Below, in pieces: positions 1-7,243 of a stretch of 15,168 nucleotides of DNA. The position numbers and the translations under genes were made by a program. Origin of the DNA: CATJXY01 sp964623925 (GTDB lineage: Bacteria; Bacillota_I; Bacilli_A; Erysipelotrichales; Erysipelotrichaceae). Numbering within the stretch: the first letter of the stretch is position 1; the number at the start of each line of letters is the position of its first letter. The stretch lies in the NCBI GenBank assembly GCA_964623925.1, contig CAZUVT010000040.1, positions 1 through 15,168 of the forward strand. The letters run 5' to 3'. The notes beneath the pieces are model-generated. The model saw nothing but the letters and a program-made list of their open reading frames with translations, ran no database searches and had not been told where the DNA came from.

Positions 1-1365
1 GAGCTTGAATGTGACCTGATCATTTTGGAGATTATTTTTCCCCCATATAACAGTGCAACCATTATCTAATGTGATTGAATTGATCTTGATCGCATCCGGT
101 TTTTTCTTTCTCCGGATCTTAGAATACTGAGGTTTCATATATCCGTTGGAGACTAATTCTTCGCGGATTTCTTTGGCATCCGTAAAATCAGCTAATTCAA
201 GCTGCTGCTCGATTGCTTCAAAGTAATTGATTTCCTTTTGACAGAGATCGATTTGTTCCAGAATGTATTCCTGTCCTTTTTTTCCTTTGTTGTATTTTTG
301 GAAACATTTCTTGGCATTTTGCTTGCCATCCAGCTTTGGATCAAGTGGAATCAGGACTTCTTTTTCACCGTCAAAGGACATACAGGTAATTTCCTTCATT
401 CCTTTTTCGATTTTAACACTATATGCATAAAGCAGATCTCCGTATTCCCGCCATTTCTCACAATCCAATGCTTCTTCCAGTGCATCATTTAATTTGACGA
501 TCTTATTTCTGTTATGCTTGAGTTGCTTGCGTACAAATTTAAAGAGATCGCCGGTCTGCTGCTTGATCCGATCTTTTTCTTCTTTGTGATAATAAAGGAT
601 ATCCAGCCCTTCATGAATGCCATATTCTTTATAGCTTGTTTCAAATTGAAGAAGGGGGATGCAGTGATATTGAACTTCCTGATTGACATTGCAAAGATAA
701 AGCTTTGAAGAATCGTGAATTTCTTTCATGATCTCAGAGAATGTCTGACCATGTTTCATACGATATTCGACTTCTTTGGAAAGAAGTGGAGAAAAGCCTT
801 CAAATTGCTGATGAAGAGGAAGGTCGGGATCGAATTCGTCGTGTTCAAAAGGGTTCTTTTTGCCATCTTGGACTTCTGCCAATTTGAATTCAGCTCCGCT
901 TAAGATCGTTCTTCGACTGTTTTCAAAAGGAGGGATCCTTTTGAGTGCATCCAAGATCTTGTTGTGTTCATCCACAAGAATCACATTGGCATATTTGCCC
1001 ATCAATTCAATATAAACTTTGCGGAAGACTTTATCCCCGATCTCATTGCGCAGATGGACATTCATGACACAGTAGCGGTCTAAGCCTCCCTGCATCAGTT
1101 CGGTAATGATTCCGCCTTCAAGATGTTTTCTTAACAGCATGATGAAATGCCCGGGATCTTCCGGGGTGGGATAACTTCTGTTTGTCATATTCAAGCGATT
1201 ATATAAAGAATGACATGAGATCATGAGATTCTGCTTCTTTCCTTGAGATCGCAATTGGAAAAGGATCTCGGTATTGGAAACCGGATATATTTTATTGATT
1301 TTAGCAGGAATATAATCTTGCATTTCATGTACGATCTTATTCAGTAGAATACCATCCAATGCCAT
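1..1365 (-). CDS. rqcH: RqcH/NFACT-family ribosome quality control protein (3' end outside window)
   Basis: Open frame from the ATG at 1363-1365, running left off the window edge (455 codons present; family members are about 560-570 aa). RqcH binds 50S subunits carrying stalled peptidyl-tRNA and adds C-terminal alanine tails that mark the nascent chain for degradation; older annotations call it fibronectin-binding protein (FbpA/YloA). The N-terminus MALDGILLNKIVHEM is the NFACT-N signature. Asp96-Arg97 in the stretch GGLDR matches the DR pair of Bacillus subtilis RqcH needed for tRNA binding. MGKYANVILVD near residue 120 is also typical. A long charged, probably coiled-coil middle (roughly residues 270-420) follows. 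The NFACT-R domain starts near residue 440, where GKNNLQNDQVTFK is visible. A GAGGTGA ribosome binding site lies just upstream. The gene is divergent from gmk. Identity is secure; only the last ~110 residues are missing. Confidence 0.95.
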   Translation of the reverse strand, partial: MALDGILLNKIVHEMQDYIPAKINKIYPVSNTEILFQLRSQGKKQNLMISCHSLYNRLNMTNRSYPTPEDPGHFIMLLRKHLEGGIITELMQGGLDRYCVMNVHLRNEIGDKVFRKVYIELMGKYANVILVDEHNKILDALKRIPPFENSRRTILSGAEFKLAEVQDGKKNPFEHDEFDPDLPLHQQFEGFSPLLSKEVEYRMKHGQTFSEIMKEIHDSSKLYLCNVNQEVQYHCIPLLQFETSYKEYGIHEGLDILYYHKEEKDRIKQQTGDLFKFVRKQLKHNRNKIVKLNDALEEALDCEKWREYGDLLYAYSVKIEKGMKEITCMSFDGEKEVLIPLDPKLDGKQNAKKCFQKYNKGKKGQEYILEQIDLCQKEINYFEAIEQQLELADFTDAKEIREELVSNGYMKPQYSKIRRKKKPDAIKINSITLDNGCTVIWGKNNLQNDQVTFKL

Positions 1366-1384
1366 AAAAATCACCTCGATTTCC

Positions 1385-1393
1385 ATTATATCA
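1385..1393 (-). promoter_or_regulatory. Probable rqcH promoter (extended -10)
   Basis: Read on the minus strand this is TGATATAAT: a perfect TATAAT preceded by the TG of an extended -10 element, about 20 nt from the rqcH start codon. No good -35 box sits 16-18 nt upstream. It lies only a few bases from the -35 box of gmk, so the two promoters are back to back and may compete. Confidence 0.6.
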
Positions 1394-1396
1394 TAA

Positions 1397-1425
1397 TTGA
1401 CAAGTTCTTTCATTAAATGTATTAT
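1397..1425 (+). promoter_or_regulatory. gmk promoter
   Basis: TTGACA at 1397-1402, a 17-nt spacer, and TATTAT at 1420-1425: a near-consensus housekeeping sigma promoter. The expected start is near 1432, leaving a leader of under 20 nt before gmk that includes the GGAGGA ribosome binding site at 1435-1440. Confidence 0.8.
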
Positions 1426-1447
1426 AGTAAAAACGGAGGAAGTTGAC

Positions 1448-2008
1448 ATGAAAAAGGGCTTATTGATTGTTTTGAGCGGTCCCAGCGGAGTTGGAAAAGG
1501 TACAGTATTGAAAGAATTTATTCAAGATCCAAAATTGAATTTAAGTTATTCTGTTTCAATGACGACCCGTACTCAAAGACCGGGAGAAGTGGATGGCGTA
1601 AATTATTATTTTGTGGATCGTGAACGCTTTGCTCAGGCAATCGAGAATGGCGAACTGCTTGAATATGCAGAATTTGTCGGCAATTTTTACGGAACACCTT
1701 TATCAGGAGTCGAAAAACTTCGCAATGAAGGAAAAAATGTCCTGCTTGAGATCGAAGTAGAAGGGTGCAAGCAAGTCTGTGAGAAATGTCCTGACGCCGT
1801 TACGATATTCATTGTACCACCTTCAATGGAAGAATTGGAAAGAAGAATACGCGGAAGAAAGACCGAGCCTGAAGAAATCGTTCAGCGCCGTTTAAGCAAG
1901 GCCGAAAAGGAAATGAATCTGATCGGTAATTACAAATATATCGTTTGTAATGAAGATCCAAAACTGGCAGGAGAGATCTGTTCGTTGATTATCAAGCGTA
2001 ATATGTAG
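1448..2008 (+). CDS. gmk: Guanylate kinase
   Basis: Guanylate kinase phosphorylates GMP (and dGMP) to GDP with ATP in the cytoplasm, an essential step in GTP supply. The 186-aa product has the P-loop GPSGVGKGT at residues 11-19, followed by the GMP-binding segment with SVSMTTRTQRPGE and GVNYYFV, then EYAEFVGNFYGTP and the lid-region arginines in RRIRGRK. I start at the ATG at 1448, which has GGAGGA 7 nt upstream and begins directly with the conserved KKGLLIVLSG; a start further upstream would fall inside the promoter. In many Bacillota gmk is followed by rpoZ and coaBC; here it is followed by a GNAT acetyltransferase. Confidence 0.97.
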   Translation: MKKGLLIVLSGPSGVGKGTVLKEFIQDPKLNLSYSVSMTTRTQRPGEVDGVNYYFVDRERFAQAIENGELLEYAEFVGNFYGTPLSGVEKLRNEGKNVLLEIEVEGCKQVCEKCPDAVTIFIVPPSMEELERRIRGRKTEPEEIVQRRLSKAEKEMNLIGNYKYIVCNEDPKLAGEICSLIIKRNM

Positions 2009-2091
2009 GGAAACTTTAATGCTGAGGGGGATCGGCAATATTTGAATGAAAAGCGAATCAATAACATTGCAATTTGATAAGAGGAGAAGGT

Positions 2092-2571
2092 ATGCTTGTT
2101 TCTTATAAACCAAAACTGAAAGATTTATGGTTTCGAGAAAAGATGCTGAGTGATCCGGATACGATGTCCTACAATGTTGCATGGGGTGGGATCCTTCCAT
2201 TCCCAAAAAGTGTTTGGAATGACTGGTACGATAGGTGGATTCTGCGGTGTGATGGAAATGAGAGATACTATTGTTATCTTCTGGATGAAGAAAGCAACGA
2301 ATTTGTCGGAGAGATCGCATATCATCTTGACTCAGTTAAGCATATTTATCTTGCAAGTATTATCATATATTCGAAATATCGCAGCAAAGGCTATGGAAAA
2401 AGAGGGTTATCTCTTCTATGTCAAGCCGCTAAGGAAAATGGATGTGTGGAACTTTATGATGATATTGCTTCTGATAATCCCTCTGTTCAAATGTTTTTGA
2501 ATGCAGGTTTTACCGTTGATCATTCAACAGAAGATGTTGTTATGGTGAAGAAAGTTTTATCAAGTAAATGA
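2092..2571 (+). CDS. GNAT-family N-acetyltransferase
   Basis: A 159-aa protein with the acetyl-CoA pyrophosphate-binding motif A, R97-SKG-YG-K (RxxGxG), followed by the helix LSLLCQAAKENG. The C-terminal DNPSVQMFLNAGF (about 128-140) is the usual GNAT motif B region. The N-terminus carries MSYNVAWGGILPFP and paired tryptophans, seen in an uncharacterised GNAT subgroup. The substrate cannot be told from sequence. The start is the ATG at 2092, with AGGAG at 2082-2086; an in-frame TTG at 2074 lacks such a site. It begins 83 nt after gmk, with no terminator or convincing promoter between, so it is probably cotranscribed with gmk. That 83-nt gap shows no rpoZ remnant. Confidence 0.85.
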   Translation: MLVSYKPKLKDLWFREKMLSDPDTMSYNVAWGGILPFPKSVWNDWYDRWILRCDGNERYYCYLLDEESNEFVGEIAYHLDSVKHIYLASIIIYSKYRSKGYGKRGLSLLCQAAKENGCVELYDDIASDNPSVQMFLNAGFTVDHSTEDVVMVKKVLSSK

Positions 2572-2636
2572 AGATTGAATACTTATTTGTGAGGGTCAAA
2601 GAAATTATATAGATGGTTTTTGAAAAACAATGAAAG

Positions 2637-2670
2637 GATGCAGCGCTTAAAATGGTGTTGCATCTTTTTT
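2637..2670 (+). terminator. Rho-independent terminator after the GNAT gene
   Basis: A 10-bp stem (GATGCAGCGC pairing with GTGTTGCATC, two G-U pairs), an 8-nt loop and six T residues. It closes the gmk-GNAT transcription unit. The rest of the gene-free stretch 2572-2780 is AT-rich and holds the pnp promoter region and a small inverted repeat; no gene was seen there. Confidence 0.85.
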
Positions 2671-2715
2671 ATATGACTAATCAGACAATTGCGATGGGTT
2701 TCCCTTTTTCTTTAG

Positions 2716-2734
2716 AAAATAGTATATCTATTTT
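2716..2734. repeat. AT-rich inverted repeat upstream of pnp
   Basis: AAAATAG, a 5-nt TATAT centre, then CTATTTT: perfect 7-bp arms ending about 14 nt upstream of the pnp -10 box, so it covers the -35 region. It could be an operator, a weak second terminator (T residues follow the right arm), or chance in AT-rich DNA. Confidence 0.4.
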
Positions 2735-2744
2735 TTCAAAAGTA

Positions 2745-2753
2745 TGCTAAAAT
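2745..2753 (+). promoter_or_regulatory. Probable pnp promoter (extended -10)
   Basis: TGC followed by TAAAAT, an extended -10 element 27 nt before the pnp start codon. No convincing -35 is visible at the right distance. The leader would be about 20 nt, too short for the long processed hairpin that autoregulates pnp in Escherichia coli. Confidence 0.5.
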
Positions 2754-2780
2754 TAATATGATTGTAAATGAGGTGAATTA

Positions 2781-4976
2781 ATGGCTAAAGAAATATTTAG
2801 TATGGATTTCTATGGAAGAAATCTGACAGTTGAAACCGGAGAGATTGCCAAACAGGCAGGAGGCTCCGTTGTAGTACGCTATGAAGATACAGTTGTTTTA
2901 TCAACTGCTTGTGCAAGTAATGTCGCAAAGGATACAGATTTTTTCCCATTAACGGTAAGTTATGAGGAAAAATTATATTCAGTAGGAAAGATCCCTGGAG
3001 GATTTTTGCGCCGTGAGGGAAGACCGAGTGAACATGCTACTCTGACAGCTCGCTTGATCGACCGTCCGATCCGTCCGCTTTTTGCAGAAGGATTCAGAAA
3101 TGAGGTTCAAGTCGTCAATACAGTCTGGTCTGTTGATCCGGATTGTTCAAGTGAGATGGCTGCAATGCTGGGTGCATCCTGTGCATTATGTATCTCCAAT
3201 ATTCCGTTTAACGGACCAATCGCAGGTGTTATCGTCGGTCGCGTCAACGGTGAATTTAAGATCAACCCATCCGTAGAAGAAATGGAACAGAGTGATATCA
3301 ATCTAACGGTTGCAGGTACAAAAGATGCCATCAACATGGTAGAAGCAGGTGCAAAAGAAGTTTCTGAAGAAGACATGCTGGATGCTTTGATGTTCGGTCA
3401 TGAAGCAATTAAGAAGCTTTGTGCATTTGAAGAAGAAATCATGGCTAAGGCCGGAAAAGAAAAGATGGAAGTCGTTCTTTACGAAATTAATCCGGAAATC
3501 AAGGCTGAGATCGATGAAGTTGCAAAAGAAAGACTGGAAGAAGCAGTTCGTATTCATGAAAAGCTGGAACGATATGGTAAGATCGATGAGATCACAGATG
3601 AAATGGCAGCACGCTTTGAAGCTAAGGAATATGAGAATGAAAAAGCGAAAGATAAAGCAGTCAAGCAGGCCCGCGAATATTGCAATGAGATCGTTGCGAT
3701 GGAAGTACGCCGTTTGATCTCTGTTGAAAAGATTAGACCGGATGGCAGAAAAGTTGATGAACTTCGTCCTTTGAACTCACAGGTAGATCTGCTTCCTCGT
3801 GTTCATGGTTCAGCAATGTTTACCCGTGGTGAAACACAGGTTATGTCCATTACGACATTAGGTGCCCTGGGTGATAATCAGATCATCGATGACTTGACTC
3901 AAGTTGAAGAAAAGCGCTTTATGCATCATTATAACTTCCCGCCATATTCAGTTGGTGAAACAGGAAGAATGGGAAATCCGGGACGTCGTGAGATCGGACA
4001 TGGAGCATTGGGCGAAAGAGCCTTGTTGCAGGTATTGCCGAGTGAAGAAGAATTCCCATACTGCATTCGTACAGTTGCAGAAGTCTGTGAATCAAATGGT
4101 TCAAGCTCTCAGGCAAGTATCTGTGCCGGTACGATGAGCTTGATGGCTGCCGGTGTACCGATCAAAGCTCCGGTATCCGGAGTCGCAATGGGACTTGTTA
4201 CCTGGGGGGATCACTATACTGTATTGACTGATATTCAGGGTATGGAGGATCATTTTGGCGATATGGATTTCAAAGTGGCAGGAACACCAAAAGGAATTAC
4301 TGCCTTGCAGATGGATATCAAGATCGAGGGAATCAAGAGAGAAATCTTGGAAGAAGCTTTGGCTCAGGCTAAAAAGGGAAGAGCTGAAATTCTTGAAAAT
4401 ATGCTGACTGCAATCGATGCACCGCGTTCGACAGTAAGTAAATATGCTCCAAAGATGGCAACCATGCAGATTCCGGTAGACAAGATCAGAGAAGTCATCG
4501 GAACAGGCGGAAAGATGATCAATCAGATCATTGATGAATGCAATCAGGTCAAGATCGATATCGATGATTTTGGAAGAGTTGTTATCTATCATACAGATCA
4601 GGAAAGCATTGATAAGGCAAAAGCGATGATCGAAAACATCGTTCGTGAGGCAAAAGTCGGAGAGATCTACGATGCTAAAGTTGTAAGAATGGAAAAATTC
4701 GGAGCATTTGTCGAATTGTTCCCGGGAACGGATGGCTTATTGCATGTTTCCAAGATGGCTTATGAGCGCGTTGAAAAGCCGGAAGATGTTGTCAAGATGG
4801 GCGATATCGTTAAAGTCATCGTAACAGAGATCGATGAAAAAGGCAGAGTCAATGTTTCAAGACGTGATCTTTTAGAAAAGCCTGAAGGCTGGGATGAAGC
4901 ACAGAAGGCTAAAAAAGAAGCCCGTAAAAATGAAAAGGGCGAAAAACGCGTTTTCAAAAAGAAAACTCAGGATTAA
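2781..4976 (+). CDS. pnp: Polynucleotide phosphorylase (PNPase)
   Basis: PNPase is a trimeric 3'-5' exoribonuclease that uses phosphate to release nucleoside diphosphates, acting in mRNA decay. The 731-aa product has the full domain set: a first RNase PH core (about 10-140), an alpha-helical linker (about 145-300), and a second, catalytic RNase PH core (about 315-545). The latter holds SSSQASICAGT and GMEDHFGDMDFK; Asp490 and Asp496 correspond to the catalytic aspartates Asp486/Asp492 of E. coli. A KH domain follows (GTGG at 574-577), then an S1 domain (about 625-695, GAFVELFPGTDGLLHVS) and a lysine-rich tail of about 35 residues. The start ATG has TGAGGTGAA just upstream. The frequent rpsO neighbour is absent. 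A terminator follows, then a reductase gene. Confidence 0.98.
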   Translation: MAKEIFSMDFYGRNLTVETGEIAKQAGGSVVVRYEDTVVLSTACASNVAKDTDFFPLTVSYEEKLYSVGKIPGGFLRREGRPSEHATLTARLIDRPIRPLFAEGFRNEVQVVNTVWSVDPDCSSEMAAMLGASCALCISNIPFNGPIAGVIVGRVNGEFKINPSVEEMEQSDINLTVAGTKDAINMVEAGAKEVSEEDMLDALMFGHEAIKKLCAFEEEIMAKAGKEKMEVVLYEINPEIKAEIDEVAKERLEEAVRIHEKLERYGKIDEITDEMAARFEAKEYENEKAKDKAVKQAREYCNEIVAMEVRRLISVEKIRPDGRKVDELRPLNSQVDLLPRVHGSAMFTRGETQVMSITTLGALGDNQIIDDLTQVEEKRFMHHYNFPPYSVGETGRMGNPGRREIGHGALGERALLQVLPSEEEFPYCIRTVAEVCESNGSSSQASICAGTMSLMAAGVPIKAPVSGVAMGLVTWGDHYTVLTDIQGMEDHFGDMDFKVAGTPKGITALQMDIKIEGIKREILEEALAQAKKGRAEILENMLTAIDAPRSTVSKYAPKMATMQIPVDKIREVIGTGGKMINQIIDECNQVKIDIDDFGRVVIYHTDQESIDKAKAMIENIVREAKVGEIYDAKVVRMEKFGAFVELFPGTDGLLHVSKMAYERVEKPEDVVKMGDIVKVIVTEIDEKGRVNVSRRDLLEKPEGWDEAQKAKKEARKNEKGEKRVFKKKTQD

Positions 4977-4990
4977 ATAGACAAAAAGGG

Positions 4991-5018
4991 AAACAGGAGT
5001 AAGCCTGTTTTCTTTTTT
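4991..5018 (+). terminator. Rho-independent terminator after pnp
   Basis: AAACAGG and CCTGTTT form a 7-bp stem with a 6-nt loop, followed by TCTTTTTT. The T run ends only 2 nt before the AGGAGG ribosome binding site (5021-5026) of the next gene, leaving no room for a promoter between them. Confidence 0.8.
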
Positions 5019-5035
5019 ATAGGAGGAGATAAGAA

Positions 5036-5575
5036 ATGAATGTTTTAGTGATGAATTGCAGTCCTGTTCAAAAGGGTGCAACCGCAAAAATCGTAGAGAT
5101 TATTGCCGAAAGTTTAGAAGAAAAATATCATGTTGAAAAAATTTGCATTGATGATTTTAACTTTCATTTTTGCAGAGGATGCAGGATCTGTCATCAAACT
5201 GCGAAATGTGTTCAGTGTGATGATGTGGAAAAAATCATGGAGATCTTTGAATGGGCAGATCGGATCATCCTGGTAGCTCCTTCCTATTGGGCTGATATAC
5301 CGGGACAGTTTAAATCATTCATTGATCGATGTACGCCCTGGTGCAATACCCATGAACCGCATGCTTCATTAAGCAAAGGGAAAAAGGGATATGCTGTTGT
5401 CTTAAGAACGGGACCAAACATGAAAGAATGCAATCGACTCATTGAAAGTATTGAACATTTTTATGGACACTTGGAAATCGAATGCTGCGGAAGTTTGGGA
5501 TTATGTTCAATCGAATACAGGGAAGCAGTGGAATCAAGAAAGAATGAAATTATTGAATTCTGCAAGAGGATTTAA
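5036..5575 (+). CDS. Flavodoxin-like NAD(P)H-dependent FMN reductase / iron-sulfur flavoprotein family
   Basis: A 179-aa single-domain flavodoxin-fold protein. MNVLVMNCSPVQKGATAKIV (1-20) is the first strand and the FMN phosphate-binding loop (xxSPxxxGxT). APSYWADIPGQFKSFIDR (81-98) is the second flavin-contact segment of the NADPH-dependent FMN reductase/flavodoxin_2 group. Between them lies a compact cysteine cluster, Cys46, 49, 52, 58 and 61 (CX2CX2CX5CX2C). Its first four match the spacing used by archaeal iron-sulfur flavoproteins to hold a 4Fe-4S cluster, so a cluster is possible but not proven. The likely role is electron transfer or reduction of quinones, nitro compounds or similar acceptors. 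AGGAGG precedes the ATG. Expression probably depends on readthrough of the pnp terminator. It converges on the merR gene. Confidence 0.85.
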   Translation: MNVLVMNCSPVQKGATAKIVEIIAESLEEKYHVEKICIDDFNFHFCRGCRICHQTAKCVQCDDVEKIMEIFEWADRIILVAPSYWADIPGQFKSFIDRCTPWCNTHEPHASLSKGKKGYAVVLRTGPNMKECNRLIESIEHFYGHLEIECCGSLGLCSIEYREAVESRKNEIIEFCKRI

Positions 5576-5576
5576 T

Positions 5577-5620
5577 AAAAAAACTTCATGACTTAATACG
5601 TCTATGAAGCTTTTTATTTT
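5577..5620. terminator. Bidirectional terminator between the reductase and merR genes
   Basis: CTTCATGAC (5584-5592) pairs with GTC-T-ATGAAG (5600-5609) with one bulged T and a 7-nt loop. On the plus strand it is followed by TTTTTATTTTT. On the minus strand it is followed by a run of seven T. It therefore serves both convergent genes and slightly overlaps the 3' end of the merR-type gene. Confidence 0.8.
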
Positions 5621-5964
5621 TGATTTAATGTTGTCATTTTTCTATCGAGTACGACCAAGGTATCTTCCAGCATCTGGATCTGTTCTTTGATCCGGATGCG
5701 ATGTCGGCGGAATAATTCTTTTCTTTGAGGAATCGTGGAAGAACCTTGCTGATACAATTCGATGAATTCTCTGATTTCATTGATCGGCATTTTTGTCTTC
5801 TTCAAGCATTGAACTACCTTGAGTAGCATGATATCTTCTTCATCAAATAACCGCTGATTTCCGCTGGAACGCTTGAGCGGGGGCAGGATCTTTTCGTCTT
5901 CATAGTATCGCAAAGTGCTGGAAGGAATATTCAACATTTGACTTGCTTCTTTTATTGTATACAT
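5614..5964 (-). CDS. MerR-family transcriptional regulator
   Basis: A 116-aa DNA-binding protein. MYTIKEASQMLNIPSSTLRYYE (here split as MYTIKEASQMLN and IPSSTLRYYE) is the MerR winged helix-turn-helix signature at residues 1-22, followed by GNQRLFDEEDI and the second helical pair. After residue 70 comes a dimerisation helix (KELFRRHRIRIKEQIQMLEDTL region). There is no C-terminal effector-binding domain and no metal-binding cysteine pattern, so it resembles the short MerR regulators of multidrug or stress genes rather than mercury or copper sensors. The ATG at 5962-5964 has AAAAGGAG upstream. It is divergent from an MFS exporter and shares a control region that contains a classic MerR operator, so it most likely controls that exporter and itself. 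The inducer is unknown. Confidence 0.92.
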   Translation of the reverse strand: MYTIKEASQMLNIPSSTLRYYEDEKILPPLKRSSGNQRLFDEEDIMLLKVVQCLKKTKMPINEIREFIELYQQGSSTIPQRKELFRRHRIRIKEQIQMLEDTLVVLDRKMTTLNQK

Positions 5965-5980
5965 TTTTTTCTCCTTTTAC

Positions 5981-6011
5981 TTGACTTCAAGTTAACTTTA
6001 AGTTGTATTAT
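5981..6011 (+). promoter_or_regulatory. MerR-type promoter and operator of the MFS gene
   Basis: TTGACT (5981-5986), a 19-nt spacer, and TATTAT (6006-6011). The over-long 19-bp spacer is the hallmark of promoters that MerR proteins activate by DNA untwisting. Within it lies a 20-bp dyad, ACTTCAAGTTAACTTTAAGT (5984-6003), with a single mismatched pair and a GTTAAC centre. This is the expected binding site of the divergent MerR-family protein. Confidence 0.85.
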
Positions 6012-6034
6012 ATCGAAGATGATAAAAAAATCAA
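6007..6034 (-). promoter_or_regulatory. Probable promoter of the merR-type gene
   Basis: On the minus strand, TTGATT (6029-6034), a 16-nt spacer and TATAAT (6007-6012). Its -10 box overlaps the -10 box of the divergent MFS promoter. The MerR dyad lies just downstream of the start, a position suited to autorepression. Confidence 0.65.
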
Positions 6035-6049
6035 GAGGAGAGAAGAGAA

Positions 6050-7231
6050 ATGAAAAAGAAATCAATTTTTAGAATGTTAATTATAACAGCTGTAATGGCT
6101 ATCTTCATGAATATTCATCATCCGGTAACACCGACTTTATTCTCAGAGATGAATCTACCATCCCGGATATTTGGAACTTCCTATGCGGCGATGTGTTTTT
6201 TTTGCTTTTTGACTTCACCGTTTTGGGGAGAAATGAGTGACTCGATGGGAAGAGTCAAAGTTTTGGTTCTATCTTGCTTTGGCTATGGAATTGCTCAGTT
6301 GACTCTGGGTTATTCTTATTCGGAACTGACTGTGCTCTTGTCGAGATCTTTTGCCGGATTATTTTCATCCGGAACCAGCATTGCTTCGGTAGCCTATGTT
6401 GCCGATTTATGCAGTGCTGAGGAACGCGGGAAGAAAATGAGTATTTATATTGCGATTCAATCTGTTTTCTTGGCAGTTGGATATCTGTTTGGCGGTGTGT
6501 TGGGATCCATTTCGTTTAAGACTGCCTTTACCGTGCAGGGATGTGGCATGATTTTGATTGGAATTCTTTCTTATTTAACGACAGAAGAAAGTCTGGATAA
6601 GAAAAAAGAAATTGAGAAGGGAAAGCTATTTACTCAAATCAATCCGTTTGCATCCTTTATGAATGCCAGAACTTTGTTGAATTCAACTATGATGATCTTT
6701 GTTGCAGTTGTCGTATTAAGCAGCTTTGCCAGTACCTGTTATGACAATGCGTTTAATTACTATTTGAAAGATCAGATGAATTTCATACCGATCTACAATG
6801 GTATCCTGAAAGCAATCATCGGCATTGTCGGTTTGATCGCGAATTTTACGATCAACATGTGGATCGTTTCAAAGACACGGATCCGTTTGTCTTTAGCTGT
6901 TGTCTTGCTGCTGTGCTGCCTGAGTTCTGCGGCCGGAATCCTGCTGACCGGAAATCTGGTCCTGTTCCTCGTATTCAATTTAAGCTTCTACACAGTTAAT
7001 GCCATTTATCAGCCAATCATTCAAACCTTGTCCTATGAAAACAGGGATAACAGCGAGATCGGAATCGTAAGCGGACTGATCAATGCGACCAAAAATTTGG
7101 GAAGTGTTATGGGCTCTCTATTTGCCGGAATGATTTATGAAGTCTCTGCCATGCTTCCGTTTTTGGCTGCATCTGCTTTTTTTGCCGGGGCTACGATATT
7201 CGGATATCTTTATCATCGTAAAAAAGGATAG
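6050..7231 (+). CDS. Major facilitator superfamily transporter, probable drug efflux
   Basis: A 393-aa integral membrane protein with about 12 hydrophobic helices and a charged central loop after helix 6 (TTEESLDKKKEIEKGK), the usual MFS layout. Motif A is clear in the loop between helices 2 and 3: GEMSDSMGRVK at residues 60-70 (GxxxDxxGRxx). LFSSGTSIASVAYVADLCSAEER fits the helix 4 and 4-5 loop region of the drug/proton antiporter groups. It probably exports toxic compounds using the proton gradient; the substrate is not predictable. GAGGAG lies about 10 nt before the ATG. Control by the divergent MerR-type regulator through the 19-bp-spacer promoter is the most specific clue to function and resembles the bmr/blt arrangement of Bacillus, though here the regulator lacks a ligand-binding domain. 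Confidence 0.9.
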   Translation: MKKKSIFRMLIITAVMAIFMNIHHPVTPTLFSEMNLPSRIFGTSYAAMCFFCFLTSPFWGEMSDSMGRVKVLVLSCFGYGIAQLTLGYSYSELTVLLSRSFAGLFSSGTSIASVAYVADLCSAEERGKKMSIYIAIQSVFLAVGYLFGGVLGSISFKTAFTVQGCGMILIGILSYLTTEESLDKKKEIEKGKLFTQINPFASFMNARTLLNSTMMIFVAVVVLSSFASTCYDNAFNYYLKDQMNFIPIYNGILKAIIGIVGLIANFTINMWIVSKTRIRLSLAVVLLLCCLSSAAGILLTGNLVLFLVFNLSFYTVNAIYQPIIQTLSYENRDNSEIGIVSGLINATKNLGSVMGSLFAGMIYEVSAMLPFLAASAFFAGATIFGYLYHRKKG

Positions 7232-7243
7232 TTCACTTAATCA

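Noticed and set aside
238..903. Several plus-strand open frames opposite rqcH
   Set aside because: They lie antisense to a well-conserved gene, lack ribosome binding sites and have no recognisable domain; they are shadows of the rqcH reading frame.
2009..2091. A remnant of rpoZ or another small gene after gmk
   Set aside because: Short frames here (for example from 2019 and 2047) end within a few codons and show no omega-subunit motif.
1892..2325. Minus-strand open frames over the gmk end and GNAT gene
   Set aside because: No family resemblance or ribosome binding site; the plus-strand GNAT frame explains the coding signal.
3303..4592. Long minus-strand frames inside pnp, and a lysine/arginine-rich plus-strand frame at 3400-3717
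   Set aside because: All sit inside the strongly conserved pnp gene in other frames and have unnatural composition.
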